A DNA stretch of 50,217 nucleotides from Lachnospiraceae bacterium (lineage in GTDB: Bacteria > Bacillota > Clostridia > Lachnospirales > Lachnospiraceae), in the NCBI GenBank assembly GCA_022793065.1, contig JAAWCE010000061.1, forward strand, positions 1 to 50,217, written 5' to 3'. The position numbers and the translations under genes were made by a program. Below the pieces are notes generated by a model. That model was given only the letters and a program-made list of their open reading frames with translations, ran no database searches and had not been told where the DNA came from. Shown one piece after another: positions 7,719 through 16,240 of this stretch; the first letter of the stretch is position 1, and every line of letters starts with the position of its first letter.

Positions 7719-8498
7719 TTAATCTTCTCCTGGAAGGCTGTCATTTTTTTCTGTCTGCAAAATTGTTAACGTGTTGGAGATTTTACGATACATGTCTTCA
7801 TCTGTGAAGTTGCCCCGGTAGATTTGGTTAAACACACATCCGTCTTTGATAAAAAGCACTCTGCTTGCCCGGCATGCCGCTTGGATACTGTGCGTTACCA
7901 TAAGGATTGTCTGTCCATCCTCATTTACTTCCGCGAAAATGCGCAGTAATCTGTCCGAAGCCTTAGAATCTAATGCACCTGTAGGCTCGTCTGCCAACAC
8001 AATTTGGGGTTCTGTGATTAATGCTCTTGCAACTGCTGCCCGCTGTTTTTGGCCGCCGGACACCTCATAAGGATATTTGTCCAGAAGCGTTTCAATGCCC
8101 AGTCTGGAAGCAAGAGGTTGTATTCTTTCTTCCATTTTCTCATAGTTGCGGCCCGCCAATACCAGAGGCAGAAAAATATTGTCCTTCAATGACAATGTAT
8201 CCAGAAGATTAAAATCCTGGAATACAAAACCTAGATTATCACGACGAAAAGCGCATAATTCCTTTTGCTTAATGTCTGCCATATTTTTGCCGGCCAGAGT
8301 GATTTGACCGCTGGTGGGGCGGTCGAGGGAGGCCATAATATTTAAAAGCGTTGTTTTGCCGGAACCGGATTCTCCCATGATCGCTACATATTCTCCCTGT
8401 TCTACGGAAAAGTTTACATTGTCCAATGCCTGTACTTTATTACCACCAAAACGTGTGGTATATACTTTTTTTAGATTTTTTACTTCTAAAAGTGCCAT
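7719..8498 (-). CDS. ABC transporter ATP-binding protein, BceA type
   Basis: The 259-residue protein has all ABC ATPase motifs: Walker A GESGSGKTT (about 41-49), the Q-loop in FVFQDFNLLDTL, the signature VSGGQKQR (about 146-153), Walker B IVLADEPTGALDS and the switch histidine in MVTHS. The sequence falls in the LolD/MacB/BceA group and pairs with the permease downstream. It supplies the energy for a peptide-detoxification or peptide-sensing transporter. The ATG at 8498 has a consensus TAGGAGG at 8504-8510. That site is continuous with the end of a structured repeat, giving the mRNA a leader of about 350 nt. Confidence 0.92.
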   Translation of the reverse strand: MALLEVKNLKKVYTTRFGGNKVQALDNVNFSVEQGEYVAIMGESGSGKTTLLNIMASLDRPTSGQITLAGKNMADIKQKELCAFRRDNLGFVFQDFNLLDTLSLKDNIFLPLVLAGRNYEKMEERIQPLASRLGIETLLDKYPYEVSGGQKQRAAVARALITEPQIVLADEPTGALDSKASDRLLRIFAEVNEDGQTILMVTHSIQAACRASRVLFIKDGCVFNQIYRGNFTDEDMYRKISNTLTILQTEKNDSLPGED

Positions 8499-8510
8499 TT
8501 TTTCCTCCTA

Positions 8511-8640
8511 TTCCAGTTCCCGCAAGCGGGAACTTGTTCCGGTCTCTACACTACAGCGCCCCTTTAAGGGAAGAAAATTTCATCTGCAAAGTACGCAGCT
8601 AAAATTTCCTTCCGGGCGCCTTCGTTCCGAGACTGTTTTT
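8511..8640 (-). repeat. Structured 5'-UTR repeat, copy 1 (before bceA-type gene)
   Basis: Read on the minus strand, this unit begins near AACAGTCTCGGAAC and ends GGAACTGGAATAGGAGG, so that its end forms the Shine-Dalgarno site of the ATPase gene. It folds as nested stems: GTCTC/GAGAC, GCGCC/GGCGC, GGAAG/CTTCC plus AAATTT, CTGC/GCAG, a CCC-loop-GGG hairpin and a terminal GTTCCCGC/GCGGGAAC hairpin. A second copy lies 30 bp away and a third, diverged copy precedes ispG in the same orientation relative to its gene. Long frames read through it are artefacts. Confidence 0.8.
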
Positions 8641-8671
8641 AATATCTTCTTGCCATTTCTTAACTGGACTA

Positions 8672-8800
8672 TTCCAGTTCCCGCAGGCGGGAACTTGTTC
8701 TGGTCTCTACACTACAGCGCCCCTTTAAGGGAAGAGAATTTTATCTGTAAAGTACGCAGCTAAAATTTCCTTCCGGGCGCCTTCGTTTTGAGACTGTTTT
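8672..8800 (-). repeat. Structured 5'-UTR repeat, copy 2 (distal)
   Basis: This unit is nearly identical to copy 1, with scattered single-base changes, some in loops. It ends in GGAACTGGAATAG but then continues as TCCAG, so it has no Shine-Dalgarno site or start codon. Both copies lie inside the predicted leader between the promoter at 8856-8884 and the ATPase gene. Confidence 0.8.
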
Positions 8801-8855
8801 AAAATTTTGACTGCCATATTTTAGATGGACTTTTCTGTAAAGTTGTTATGATGTA

Positions 8856-8884
8856 AGCATACTAAAATCGAAAATATGTTGCAA
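8856..8884 (-). promoter_or_regulatory. Promoter of the BceAB-type operon
   Basis: On the minus strand TTGCAA (8879-8884) and TATGCT (8856-8861) are 17 bp apart. It is a moderate match, as expected for an activator-dependent promoter. The start would be near 8850, about 350 nt before the ATPase gene. Confidence 0.45.
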
Positions 8885-8889
8885 TAGAA

Positions 8890-8933
8890 TTACCTTACAT
8901 TTCCTTTTGCTATCTTACAGTTTGGTAAGGTAA
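8890..8933 (-). promoter_or_regulatory. Inverted-repeat operator upstream of the transporter promoter
   Basis: A perfect 9-bp inverted repeat, TTACCTTAC (8890-8898) and GTAAGGTAA (8925-8933), ends five bases upstream of the -35 element. That is where response regulators of BceR type usually bind to activate such operons. The identity of the regulator is inference. Confidence 0.45.
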
Positions 8934-9084
8934 ACCAAAATGAGGGTTTTTATGTTAAATATACGGTTTTGAAATATAGATTGGATATTTATTGTTTTTT
9001 TTCAGCACATATCTTATAATATAAAAGCGTTGGTTTTATTTGCTATTGTGTATAGATATGTTTTTTACATTCAAAATTTGTGAT

Positions 9085-9090
9085 TATAAT
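9085..9090 (+). promoter_or_regulatory. Likely -10 element for mnmA
   Basis: TATAAT at 9085-9090 lies about 29 bp before the start of mnmA. The best -35 candidate (TTTACA at 9065) is only 15 bp away, so the pairing is uncertain. The rest of 8934-9118 is AT-rich with no gene. Confidence 0.35.
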
Positions 9091-9118
9091 GAAGGATAAA
9101 TAGGACGGAATTGGATGG

Positions 9119-10195
9119 ATGAAGAAGAAAGTGCTGGTGGGTATGTCGGGAGGGGTGGATTCTTCCGTGGCAGCATACCTTTTAAAAGAAGAAGGCTATG
9201 ATGTAATAGGCGTCACCATGAGGATGTGGAAAGAATGTGGCCTTCCCCATGGGGAAAGCGGGAGCTTGTGTGAGAATACTGGGGCGGAAGACGCGGCTAG
9301 AGTGGCAGAAGCGTTGGGAATTCCATTTTTCGTGATGGATTTTAGTCAGGAATTTAAAAGGAATGTGATAGATTATTTTGTAGGGGAATATCTTCAGGGA
9401 CGAACACCCAATCCCTGTATTGCCTGTAATCGGTATGTGAAGTGGGAGGCATTGTTGTCGCGAGGATTGTCCTTAGGGGCGGATTATATTGCAACAGGAC
9501 ATTATGCCAGGATTGCCAGGCTGCCAAACGGACGATTTGCAATTCGTCGCTCTATAACAGCTTCCAAGGATCAGACATATGCTTTGTATTGTTTGACCCA
9601 GGAACAATTAGCCCATACGTTAATGCCGGTAGGAAATTATGAAAAAAAAGATGTTCGCGCCATGGCGGAGCGGGCGGGACTGCCGGTAGCGGATAAGCCG
9701 GACAGTCAGGAGATTTGCTTTGTGCCGGACAATGATTATGCTGGTTTTATAGATAGGATGGCAGGTGAAAAGGTTCCCAAAGCAGGAAATTTTGTTGACC
9801 CTTATGGTAGGGTATTGGGAAAACATAAGGGCATTACCCATTATACCATTGGGCAGAGAAGGGGGCTGGAGCTGCCGATGGGGGAAAGGGTCTATGTTAC
9901 AGGAATTTGTCCTGACACCAATGAGGTTGTGATAGGACAAAATGAAGATTTGTTTACAAAAAAGGTTCTTTGTCAAAACGTAAATTTTATGTCCATAGAG
10001 GATTTGACACATCCCATGAGTGTATTTGGAAAGATACGTTATAATCATAAAGGGGCGTACTGTACCATTGAGAAGATGAAGGATGGCTCTGTGTGTGCTG
10101 AGTTTGAAGAACCTGTCAGGGCCGCGGCACCGGGACAATCCATTTGTTTTTATGAGGGGGAATATGTATTAGGCGGTGGAATCATCATCAAATAA
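9119..10195 (+). CDS. mnmA: tRNA-specific 2-thiouridylase MnmA
   Basis: This 358-residue cytoplasmic enzyme transfers sulfur to C2 of the wobble uridine (U34) of Lys, Glu and Gln tRNAs, working with a cysteine desulfurase relay. The PP-loop GMSGGVDSSVAA (residues 8-19) adenylates the uridine. The catalytic cysteine pair is in NPCIACNRYVKW (about 97-108) and in SQEICFVPD (about Cys200). KDQTYALYCL and GQRRGLELP are also family hallmarks, and the length is normal (E. coli enzyme 368). The start at 9119 follows AGGACGG. It is probably transcribed alone or with the next gene, 70 bp downstream. Confidence 0.97.
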   Translation: MKKKVLVGMSGGVDSSVAAYLLKEEGYDVIGVTMRMWKECGLPHGESGSLCENTGAEDAARVAEALGIPFFVMDFSQEFKRNVIDYFVGEYLQGRTPNPCIACNRYVKWEALLSRGLSLGADYIATGHYARIARLPNGRFAIRRSITASKDQTYALYCLTQEQLAHTLMPVGNYEKKDVRAMAERAGLPVADKPDSQEICFVPDNDYAGFIDRMAGEKVPKAGNFVDPYGRVLGKHKGITHYTIGQRRGLELPMGERVYVTGICPDTNEVVIGQNEDLFTKKVLCQNVNFMSIEDLTHPMSVFGKIRYNHKGAYCTIEKMKDGSVCAEFEEPVRAAAPGQSICFYEGEYVLGGGIIIK

Positions 10196-10265
10196 TAAGG
10201 GGCGTAACAAATGGGTTCCCATTGGCATATCATAGAGTGACAGATGATATCATGTAGGAGAGATC

Positions 10266-10793
10266 ATGGATTTTGTGTTTGAACAGAACAAGCCTTTTAA
10301 GCGTAATCGCTTTGGCTCCGTAACGGGAACCATTGTGGATATGGTACCCACCAAAATAGGCAGCCGGCGTGCCAATGGCTGTGTGATTTTTGTGGTTTTG
10401 GAGGACATGGATGGCAATACGGTCAACTTTATTCTGACCCCTTCCACGTATGTGCTTGATTTTGATACACTTTCCGCTGGGATGCTCTGTACGTTCTGGT
10501 ATAATGCGGACGCACCCATGCCGTTGATTTATCCGCCGCAATATAATGCGGTGGTGGCAGCCCAGGAGAAAAACGGACGAAATGTAAATGTGGATTTTTA
10601 TAATACTGCTATGGTAAATGATAGCAAGACTTTGGAACTGAATATGGATGGGAGCGTGGATGTCAGGACTACCAATAACCAATATTTTCAGGGAAGTCCC
10701 GGAAATCACAACCTGGTAGTTGTATACAGCAGCTCTACCAGAAGTATACCGGCACAGACTACGCCGTCTAAAGTGGTGGTATTGTGCGATTAG
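10266..10793 (+). CDS. Conserved hypothetical protein
   Basis: I do not recognise this 175-residue protein. It has no signal peptide or membrane segment. The first 80 residues (SVTGTIVDMVPTKIGSRRAN and CVIFVVLEDMDGNTVNFILT) read like a beta-barrel, possibly OB-like, with alternating hydrophobic strands. The second half is rich in Asn, Thr and Ser and ends in short beta-like runs (LVVVYSSS, SKVVVLCD). The start at 10266 has a good site (TAGGAGAG, 4-5 nt upstream). A small inverted repeat (ATATCAT/ATGATAT, 10227-10250) precedes it. It could be an envelope or spore-coat associated protein, but nothing shows that directly. Confidence 0.6.
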   Translation: MDFVFEQNKPFKRNRFGSVTGTIVDMVPTKIGSRRANGCVIFVVLEDMDGNTVNFILTPSTYVLDFDTLSAGMLCTFWYNADAPMPLIYPPQYNAVVAAQEKNGRNVNVDFYNTAMVNDSKTLELNMDGSVDVRTTNNQYFQGSPGNHNLVVVYSSSTRSIPAQTTPSKVVVLCD

Positions 10794-11025
10794 TGTAAGA
10801 AGGTTTAGAGGCTGTTTTGCCGGTTAAAAATGGAAACGTAACTGTGCCGGCAATGCCTGATTATAGGATGACTATGTGATTTTGCCGTAATAAAATAAAG
10901 ATAATTGGGTATTGTCGGGCGGTACAAGTATTCTTCTGAATATTAGAATTGATGTCCGCTTTCGCGGATAAGGGGTATCACGATAACAAAGAAAAATACT
11001 TACATAAAGGAGTGGAAGCGGTACT

Positions 11026-12009
11026 ATGATTTTTAAGTGTAAAAATTGCGGAGGGAATGTGGTATATAGTCCGGAGAAACACGGTATGTACTGTCCTTTT
11101 TGTGAAAGTGAGAAAAGCCAGGAACGGCAGGACAGCCAGGGCCGGGAATTGACAGTATGCCCTAATTGTGGCGGGGAGGTGCCGGTGGGAGTGCATACAT
11201 CTGCCACACAATGTCCATATTGTGACAGTTACTTGATTTTTAATGAGAGGGTGGAGGGAGCCTATACGCCCAAAATGATGATTCCATTTCAAATTGGAAA
11301 AGAAACCTGTAAACAATTTATTAGGGATAAATTTAAAAAATTCCGATTTGCCCCTGTAGATTTTTTGTCGGAAGTGCGCCTAAACAGTATGCAGGGGGTT
11401 TATGTGCCCTATTGGTTTTTTGACTATGAGACGGAATGTTATTTTCAGGGAGAAGGGACAAAGGTTCGGGTTTGGCGCAGCGGTAATACGGAGTATATGG
11501 AGACTTCCTTCTATGCTGTTTATCGGAATATGGAAATTAATTTTCGTAAAATTCCAGCAGACGCTTCCGAGCAGATGCCCGATGATGTAATGGATCTGGT
11601 TGCGCCGTTTGATTATGGTCAAATGGTGGAGTTTTCGCCGGAATACATGTCTGGATTTTACGGGGAAAAATATAATGTGGAGGCGGGGGAGGTGGAGAAT
11701 CGTGCCAACCATCTGATGAAAACGGATGCTATGAAGTTTTTAAAAGAGAGTTATGCCGGTTATCATTCCGTCAGAGCGGCGCGACAGGATGTTGCGGTTA
11801 AGAAAAGCCAGGCCGAGTATGGCTTGCTTCCAGTGTGGAAGTATATATATCGGTACAAGGAACAGGATTATCCTTTTTATGTAAACGGACAGACAGGTAA
11901 AATTGTAGGGACGGTGCCTGTTTCCACCGGAAAAGTATGGGGGTATACGGCGACATTGTGGGGCTGTTTGACAGCCATCATGGTCATGCTGAATCTGTTG
12001 TTGGGATAA
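11026..12009 (+). CDS. Zinc-ribbon protein with C-terminal membrane anchor
   Basis: The 327-residue protein opens with two zinc-ribbon modules: CKNCGG...CPFCES (residues 5-28) and CPNCGG...CPYCDS (about 45-67). Then comes a region with VYVPYWFFDYETECYF typical of TFIIB-type zinc-ribbon proteins of Clostridia that have no assigned role. A single hydrophobic helix (VWGYTATLWGCLTAIMVMLN) is at the extreme C-terminus, so the protein is probably tail-anchored in the membrane with the ribbons in the cytoplasm. A ribosome binding site AGGAG lies 14 nt before the start, and a closer purine stretch is GGAAGCGG. It is 34 bp upstream of a TPM-domain gene, a common pairing. Confidence 0.75.
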   Translation: MIFKCKNCGGNVVYSPEKHGMYCPFCESEKSQERQDSQGRELTVCPNCGGEVPVGVHTSATQCPYCDSYLIFNERVEGAYTPKMMIPFQIGKETCKQFIRDKFKKFRFAPVDFLSEVRLNSMQGVYVPYWFFDYETECYFQGEGTKVRVWRSGNTEYMETSFYAVYRNMEINFRKIPADASEQMPDDVMDLVAPFDYGQMVEFSPEYMSGFYGEKYNVEAGEVENRANHLMKTDAMKFLKESYAGYHSVRAARQDVAVKKSQAEYGLLPVWKYIYRYKEQDYPFYVNGQTGKIVGTVPVSTGKVWGYTATLWGCLTAIMVMLNLLLG

Positions 12010-12043
12010 TAAATTTTAATGGATTTTGGGTTGGGGTAGAAAA

Positions 12044-12925
12044 ATGGAAACAGATTGGAAAAAAGAAGCGAGAAAACAATATTTGAGATATTTCCGTATA
12101 TGGTTTTTGGCGGTAGGTATATTTGCGGTAATTTGTATTGTATTTGGTTTGACAAAAAAAGAAAATCAGGAAGCGCCTACCGAGAGAGTATATGATTATG
12201 CGGAAGTGCTTACGGAAGAGGAAGAAGAAAAACTTCGGGTGCATATTGCCCAAATGGAGCAAAAGAAACAGATTCATATTGTCCTGGTGACGATTAATTT
12301 CTCTGTGGAAGGGGAAGACGCTAAGAGAGAACATGGGTATCGTTTTACGGATTGGGAACGGAATATGCAGGACCTTGCAGATGACTTTTGGGATGAAAAG
12401 CATTATGGTTACAACAGAGGATTTGAGGGAGATGGGGTGTTGTTGCTCCACAACTGGTATCCAGGACAAAACGGAGAGCATTTGTCTACCAGCGGAAGCG
12501 TGGAGAGAGCATTTAGCGTTTATGATATTGACAGAGTGTTGGACGCAGTGGATGCCTATTATGAGACGGATCCTTATAGAGCATATATGGCATATATTGA
12601 TACGGTATGTGCGCTGACAGATACCGCTGCAAGAGGGTTGATACCATGGATGGCAGTACTTATTCTTCCGCTTGTGGCGGCGGGAGGATATGCTTTTGTC
12701 AATCTGAAGCAGAAAAAGGCTGAAAATACCACTGCTGTAAATGCTTATGTAGCTGGGGGCAGACCGATACTGCGGGAGAAAACCGATGATTTTGTGCGGA
12801 AAAGCGTTGTTACCAGGAGAATTCAGACTTCCAGCAGCAGTGGAGGACATTCCCACAGCGGGGGCGGAGGTCATCATCACAGCAGCAGCGGGGCCAGCCA
12901 TGGCGGCGGAAGCCACAGGCATTAA
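12044..12925 (+). CDS. TPM-domain membrane protein with His/Ser/Gly-rich tail
   Basis: The 293-residue protein has a membrane helix at about 18-38, then a TPM domain (RVYDYAEVLTEEEEEKLRVH, QIHIVLVTINFS, GFEGDGVLLLHNW; about 50-190) exposed outside. A second helix follows (PWMAVLILPLVAAGGYAFVN, about 205-225), then a basic segment. The tail of about 30 residues is built of His, Ser and Gly. TPM domains occur in proteins linked to membrane-protein assembly, repair or phosphatase activity; the role here is unknown. The tail may bind metal. The ATG at 12044 is chosen over an upstream TTG because GGGGT is 7-9 nt before it. It probably forms an operon with the zinc-ribbon gene. Confidence 0.78.
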   Translation: METDWKKEARKQYLRYFRIWFLAVGIFAVICIVFGLTKKENQEAPTERVYDYAEVLTEEEEEKLRVHIAQMEQKKQIHIVLVTINFSVEGEDAKREHGYRFTDWERNMQDLADDFWDEKHYGYNRGFEGDGVLLLHNWYPGQNGEHLSTSGSVERAFSVYDIDRVLDAVDAYYETDPYRAYMAYIDTVCALTDTAARGLIPWMAVLILPLVAAGGYAFVNLKQKKAENTTAVNAYVAGGRPILREKTDDFVRKSVVTRRIQTSSSSGGHSHSGGGGHHHSSSGASHGGGSHRH

Positions 12926-13054
12926 GACGGAGATTACAAATATTTATATATTGAAAATATAATAAAAATCGAGTAGGGGAATGTCCCTCTCCACCACTCT
13001 CCGCGTGGCCCGCATGCCGCATTAGCGACAAACTTCCACAGGCGGGCCTGCGCA

Positions 13055-13092
13055 TAAAAAAAGCACCCACATGACGGTATGGGTGCTTTTTA
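13055..13092. terminator. Bidirectional intrinsic terminator
   Basis: AAAAGCACCCA (13059-13069) pairs with TGGGTGCTTTT (13080-13090), flanked by A and T runs on both sides. It can end transcription of the TPM gene from the left and of rpsT from the right. The remaining intergenic sequence, 12926-13054, shows GC-rich partial inverted repeats (GGCCCGC/GGCGGGCC) but no gene. Confidence 0.85.
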
Positions 13093-13195
13093 TTTATGTA
13101 CAACCCTGTGCAAAGGATATATGCCCTTAAGGCAACGCACAGGGGCGCAGCGAGTAGAAGAAAATGAAGATTCTCAACTCGATTTATAGTTAAAG

Positions 13196-13459
13196 TTAAG
13201 CCATTTTGTTTACAGCAGTGCTGATACGGGAAACCTTGTGGGCTACGTTGTTCTTATGATAAACGCCCTTGCTTCCGGCCATTTCGATGACTTTGGTAGC
13301 TGCTGCCAACTGTGTCTTTGCAGCGGCTTTGTCACCGGTTTCGATAGCTGCGTAAACCTTCTTAATTGCGGTCTTAACACTGGATTTGATCGCTTTATTC
13401 CTGTCGGCTCTTGTACGGTTTACCAGGATTCTCTTCTTAGCGGATTTAATATTAGCCAA
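13196..13459 (-). CDS. rpsT: 30S ribosomal protein S20
   Basis: The 87-residue basic protein begins MANIKSAKKRILVNRTRADR and contains the helical S20 pattern up to AHKVSRISTAVNKMA. It binds 16S rRNA early in small-subunit assembly. The start codon is TTG, six bases after a strong GGGAGGTG; no in-frame ATG fits. A UUG start is also used in E. coli rpsT, where it takes part in autogenous control, so weak initiation may matter here too. The gene is divergent from gpr with its own promoter. Confidence 0.97.
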   Translation of the reverse strand: MANIKSAKKRILVNRTRADRNKAIKSSVKTAIKKVYAAIETGDKAAAKTQLAAATKVIEMAGSKGVYHKNNVAHKVSRISTAVNKMA

Positions 13460-13535
13460 GTCTTACACCTCCCATTTATTGTATTCATGCCATACACAAG
13501 CCAGACACGGAGGGCTTATGTAAACATACTTCTAT

Positions 13536-13564
13536 AGTTTAGTAAAATATAGAAATTTTGTCAA
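13536..13564 (-). promoter_or_regulatory. Promoter of rpsT
   Basis: On the minus strand a consensus TTGACA (13559-13564) and TAAACT (13536-13541) are separated by 17 bp, giving a leader of about 70 nt before rpsT. Confidence 0.65.
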
Positions 13565-13688
13565 GACATATTCAAAGAAAAATTGGATAAAATGTAATTA
13601 TTCGTTACTGTGCACGGGCAATAACATCTATTTGGGCAATTTAAAAATGTCTGAATTGTCACGAAAAATGAAGGAGCAGGTGTAGAAT

Positions 13689-14630
13689 ATGGGAAATTTT
13701 CAGATGAGAACGGATTTGGCGCTTGAGGCTAGAGAAAGTATCAGCGAAGCAGACAGCGAGCTGCGAGGTGTCAGAGTGGAGGAATATGACCTGGAAGAAG
13801 AGGAAATTCATGTGACAAAGGTGATGATTGACACAAAAAATGCAGCGAAGGCTATGGGAAAACCTATCGGAATTTATGTGACAATGGAAGCACCGGCTTT
13901 GGTAGAACCGGATGAAGATTATCACAGGGAAATATCAGATTGTTTGGCACAGGAGCTTTTGGGGCTTTTGCCCAATGGGGATAAGGAACAGTCTATTCTT
14001 GTGGTTGGATTGGGCAACAGGGAAGTAACGGCGGACGCATTAGGACCTCAAGTGGTTGATAATCTGTTTATTACCCGTCATATTGTAAAGGAATATGGTG
14101 CTGCTGCTTATAACTGTAATAAAATGAATCAAATCAGTGCTTTGGAGCCAGGTGTTATGGCGAAGACAGGTATGGAAACGGCGGAAATTGTCAAGGGTGT
14201 GGTTACAGAGACCGCGCCGGATGCCTTGATTGTGGTAGATGCACTGGCGGCACGCAGCACAAAAAGGCTCAATCGTACCATTCAGATTACCAATACAGGA
14301 ATCCAACCCGGTTCCGGGGTGGGGAATCACAGAAATGCGCTGACGGAGGAAAGTCTTGGCGTGCCGGTGATAGCCATTGGTATTCCAACGGTGGTGGATG
14401 CGGCTACCATTGTGGGAGATGCGTTGGAAAAGCTTTTGGAAGAAGAAAAGGATGTGAGCGGTATTCGGTATATGGAGAAGCAAAAACTAAATTTTGCAGA
14501 TTTGAACAACATGTACATGACAGGTAAGGATATTGATGCGGTTATTAAAAGGGTTAGTTTTACAGTATCAGAAGGAATTAATATAGCCATTGGAGAGGCA
14601 TTTATGGAAAAACAGGCAAAGGGATCATGA
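13689..14630 (+). CDS. gpr: Germination protease GPR
   Basis: GPR starts the breakdown of small acid-soluble proteins in germinating spores. The 313-residue protein begins with the propeptide-like MGNFQMRTDLALEARE and has ILVVGLGNREVTADALGPQV (about 100-120), TGMETAEIVKGVV, PDALIVVDALAARS (about 180) and NRTIQITNTGIQPGSGVGNH, all conserved in this aspartic-type spore protease family (M63/A25). The length fits, slightly shorter than the Bacillus enzyme (about 370). A site GGAGCAGG is about 10 nt upstream. It is made as a zymogen in the forespore; a forespore-sigma promoter is expected but I could not assign one. It is followed by spoIIP. Confidence 0.96.
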   Translation: MGNFQMRTDLALEARESISEADSELRGVRVEEYDLEEEEIHVTKVMIDTKNAAKAMGKPIGIYVTMEAPALVEPDEDYHREISDCLAQELLGLLPNGDKEQSILVVGLGNREVTADALGPQVVDNLFITRHIVKEYGAAAYNCNKMNQISALEPGVMAKTGMETAEIVKGVVTETAPDALIVVDALAARSTKRLNRTIQITNTGIQPGSGVGNHRNALTEESLGVPVIAIGIPTVVDAATIVGDALEKLLEEEKDVSGIRYMEKQKLNFADLNNMYMTGKDIDAVIKRVSFTVSEGINIAIGEAFMEKQAKGS

Positions 14631-14760
14631 AATATTTTTCCCAAACAAGATCACAGGAAATGTTCATGGATTTAAAAACGCCGGCATATATTAGACATGG
14701 AATTGGGGTTGGCCGGAAAGGAAGTGTGTTGCCGTAAACAGAAATGTATTTACAGGGAAT

Positions 14761-16119
14761 ATGATAAAGCGGATTATGATTTTGGCAGCTTTATTTTTGG
14801 GGGTACAGGCATTGACAAACCGTTGTGGCGTCGTTACGGCGGAGGCAGAGAATGAGCAGGATTCTTTTGTGGATACAATGGTAAAAAGTTTGGCTAAAGA
14901 GGCAGAATCAATGGTATATGGGCAGTATCTGCCCGGTGTTGCCTTTTCGGATGAAGGCGGCAGCAATACGTGCTGGCTGTTACAGTCACAGGTGGAAAGC
15001 CTGTTGCCTTATTATGGTTTTATTGTGGACAAATGGGCGGAAGAGAAAGAAGCGTCTACGGATTTTAGGACTTTATTGTTGGCAGAAGCGGATGAGGGGG
15101 GACACGGACAGGAAATCGAATCCGAAGTCGGCAATGAGATATATCAGGGAGAAGGAACTTTAGAAGGTAATGGGCTTACGGAAATGGGAGAGATGGTGTC
15201 GGAGGGCGCTGGGAGTGTTGCAGGAACGGTTCCCAATGGTAATATGGGGGGAGCGGAAGGCGCTGTAAGGGAAGAGACATTGGAAGAGCTTTTACGTGCG
15301 GAAAATGATGCGGTGCTGCAAATGCAGTTATCTACGTTTGTTCCTCATGGGATACAAAATCATGTAAATCTGGAGTCCTTGATGGATTATGATACGTTAA
15401 TCCAGCAGTTTTATTCCATTGATGCCAACACCACTGCCGGCAGCGATCGTCTGAATGTGGAGAAGTTTCTGGAAGCGGATATGACCATTCCCAAAGATAG
15501 TCCGGGGCCGCAGATTCTTATTTATCATACACATTCCCAGGAGGCGTTTTCTGATTCGGTGCCTGGAGAAGAAGCTACGACGATTATGGGAGTGGGAGAT
15601 CGGCTGACGGAAATTTTGACGTTGGATTATGGTTATGAAGTCCTTCACCACAGAGGGAAATATGATGTGAAGTCCAGGGATAATGCCTATGCAAATTCCT
15701 TACCGGATATTGAACAGGTATTGGAGGATAATCCTACCATACAGGTTGTAATTGATTTACATAGGGACGAAATGCCGGAAGGTACCAGGCTGGTTATGGA
15801 CTTGGACGGAAGACCCACGGCACGGTTTATGTTTTTCAATGGTTTGTCCCGCACGAAGAAAACAGGTAATATTGCTTATTTATATAATGAAAATTTGGAC
15901 AGCAATCTGGCGTTTTCTTTTCAGATGCAGTTAAAAGCAGCGGAATATTATCCGGGACTTACCAGAAGAATTTATTTGAAAGGCTATCGCTACAATATGC
16001 ACTTAAGCCCCAAATATCTGTTGATTGAATTGGGGGCGCAGAATAATACGGTGGAGGAAGCTATGAATGCGTGCGATCCCCTGGCCCATATTCTGGATTT
16101 GGTGCTTTCGGGAAAATGA
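14761..16119 (+). CDS. spoIIP: Stage II sporulation protein P
   Basis: SpoIIP is a membrane-anchored peptidoglycan amidase/endopeptidase of the DMP complex (SpoIID, M, P) needed for septal thinning and engulfment. The 452-residue protein has an N-terminal signal or anchor (residues 1-22), an acidic variable linker of about 170 residues rich in Glu and Gly, and the catalytic domain from about 240. Zinc ligands are apparent in ILIYHTHSQEAF (about 252-263) and in VVIDLHRDEMPEG (about 328-340), followed by NLAFSFQMQLKAAEYYPGLT and LLIELGAQNNTVEEA. The ribosome binding site is weak (AGGGAAT). It lies 130 bp after gpr and before lepA, the normal order in Lachnospiraceae. Confidence 0.95.
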   Translation: MIKRIMILAALFLGVQALTNRCGVVTAEAENEQDSFVDTMVKSLAKEAESMVYGQYLPGVAFSDEGGSNTCWLLQSQVESLLPYYGFIVDKWAEEKEASTDFRTLLLAEADEGGHGQEIESEVGNEIYQGEGTLEGNGLTEMGEMVSEGAGSVAGTVPNGNMGGAEGAVREETLEELLRAENDAVLQMQLSTFVPHGIQNHVNLESLMDYDTLIQQFYSIDANTTAGSDRLNVEKFLEADMTIPKDSPGPQILIYHTHSQEAFSDSVPGEEATTIMGVGDRLTEILTLDYGYEVLHHRGKYDVKSRDNAYANSLPDIEQVLEDNPTIQVVIDLHRDEMPEGTRLVMDLDGRPTARFMFFNGLSRTKKTGNIAYLYNENLDSNLAFSFQMQLKAAEYYPGLTRRIYLKGYRYNMHLSPKYLLIELGAQNNTVEEAMNACDPLAHILDLVLSGK

Positions 16120-16140
16120 TATTGATTGTAAACTATCAAC

Positions 16141-16169
16141 TGGACAATCCTGTAAAATTCTGCTACAAT
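16141..16169 (+). promoter_or_regulatory. Promoter of lepA
   Basis: TGGACA (16141-16146), a 17-bp spacer and TACAAT (16164-16169) form a good housekeeping promoter about 70 bp before lepA. The translation factor gene can therefore be expressed independently of the upstream sporulation genes. Confidence 0.65.
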
Positions 16170-16240
16170 CATTTATACAATTTAAGGTTCAATGGGCTGT
16201 TGCCGATGTCCCATTGAAAGTTAAGGAATGAGGATTGGAA

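Noticed and set aside
8314..8763. 149-codon plus-strand ORF
   Set aside because: It runs antisense to the ABC ATPase and through the two structured repeats; the same peptide pattern appears antisense to ispG's repeat. It is a repeat artefact.
10227..10250. ATATCAT/ATGATAT inverted repeat as an operator for the 175-residue protein gene
   Set aside because: The match is short, AT-rich and without a nearby promoter, so chance is likely.
11984..12922. 312-codon minus-strand ORF
   Set aside because: It is the antisense shadow of the TPM-domain gene, whose family motifs are clear on the plus strand.
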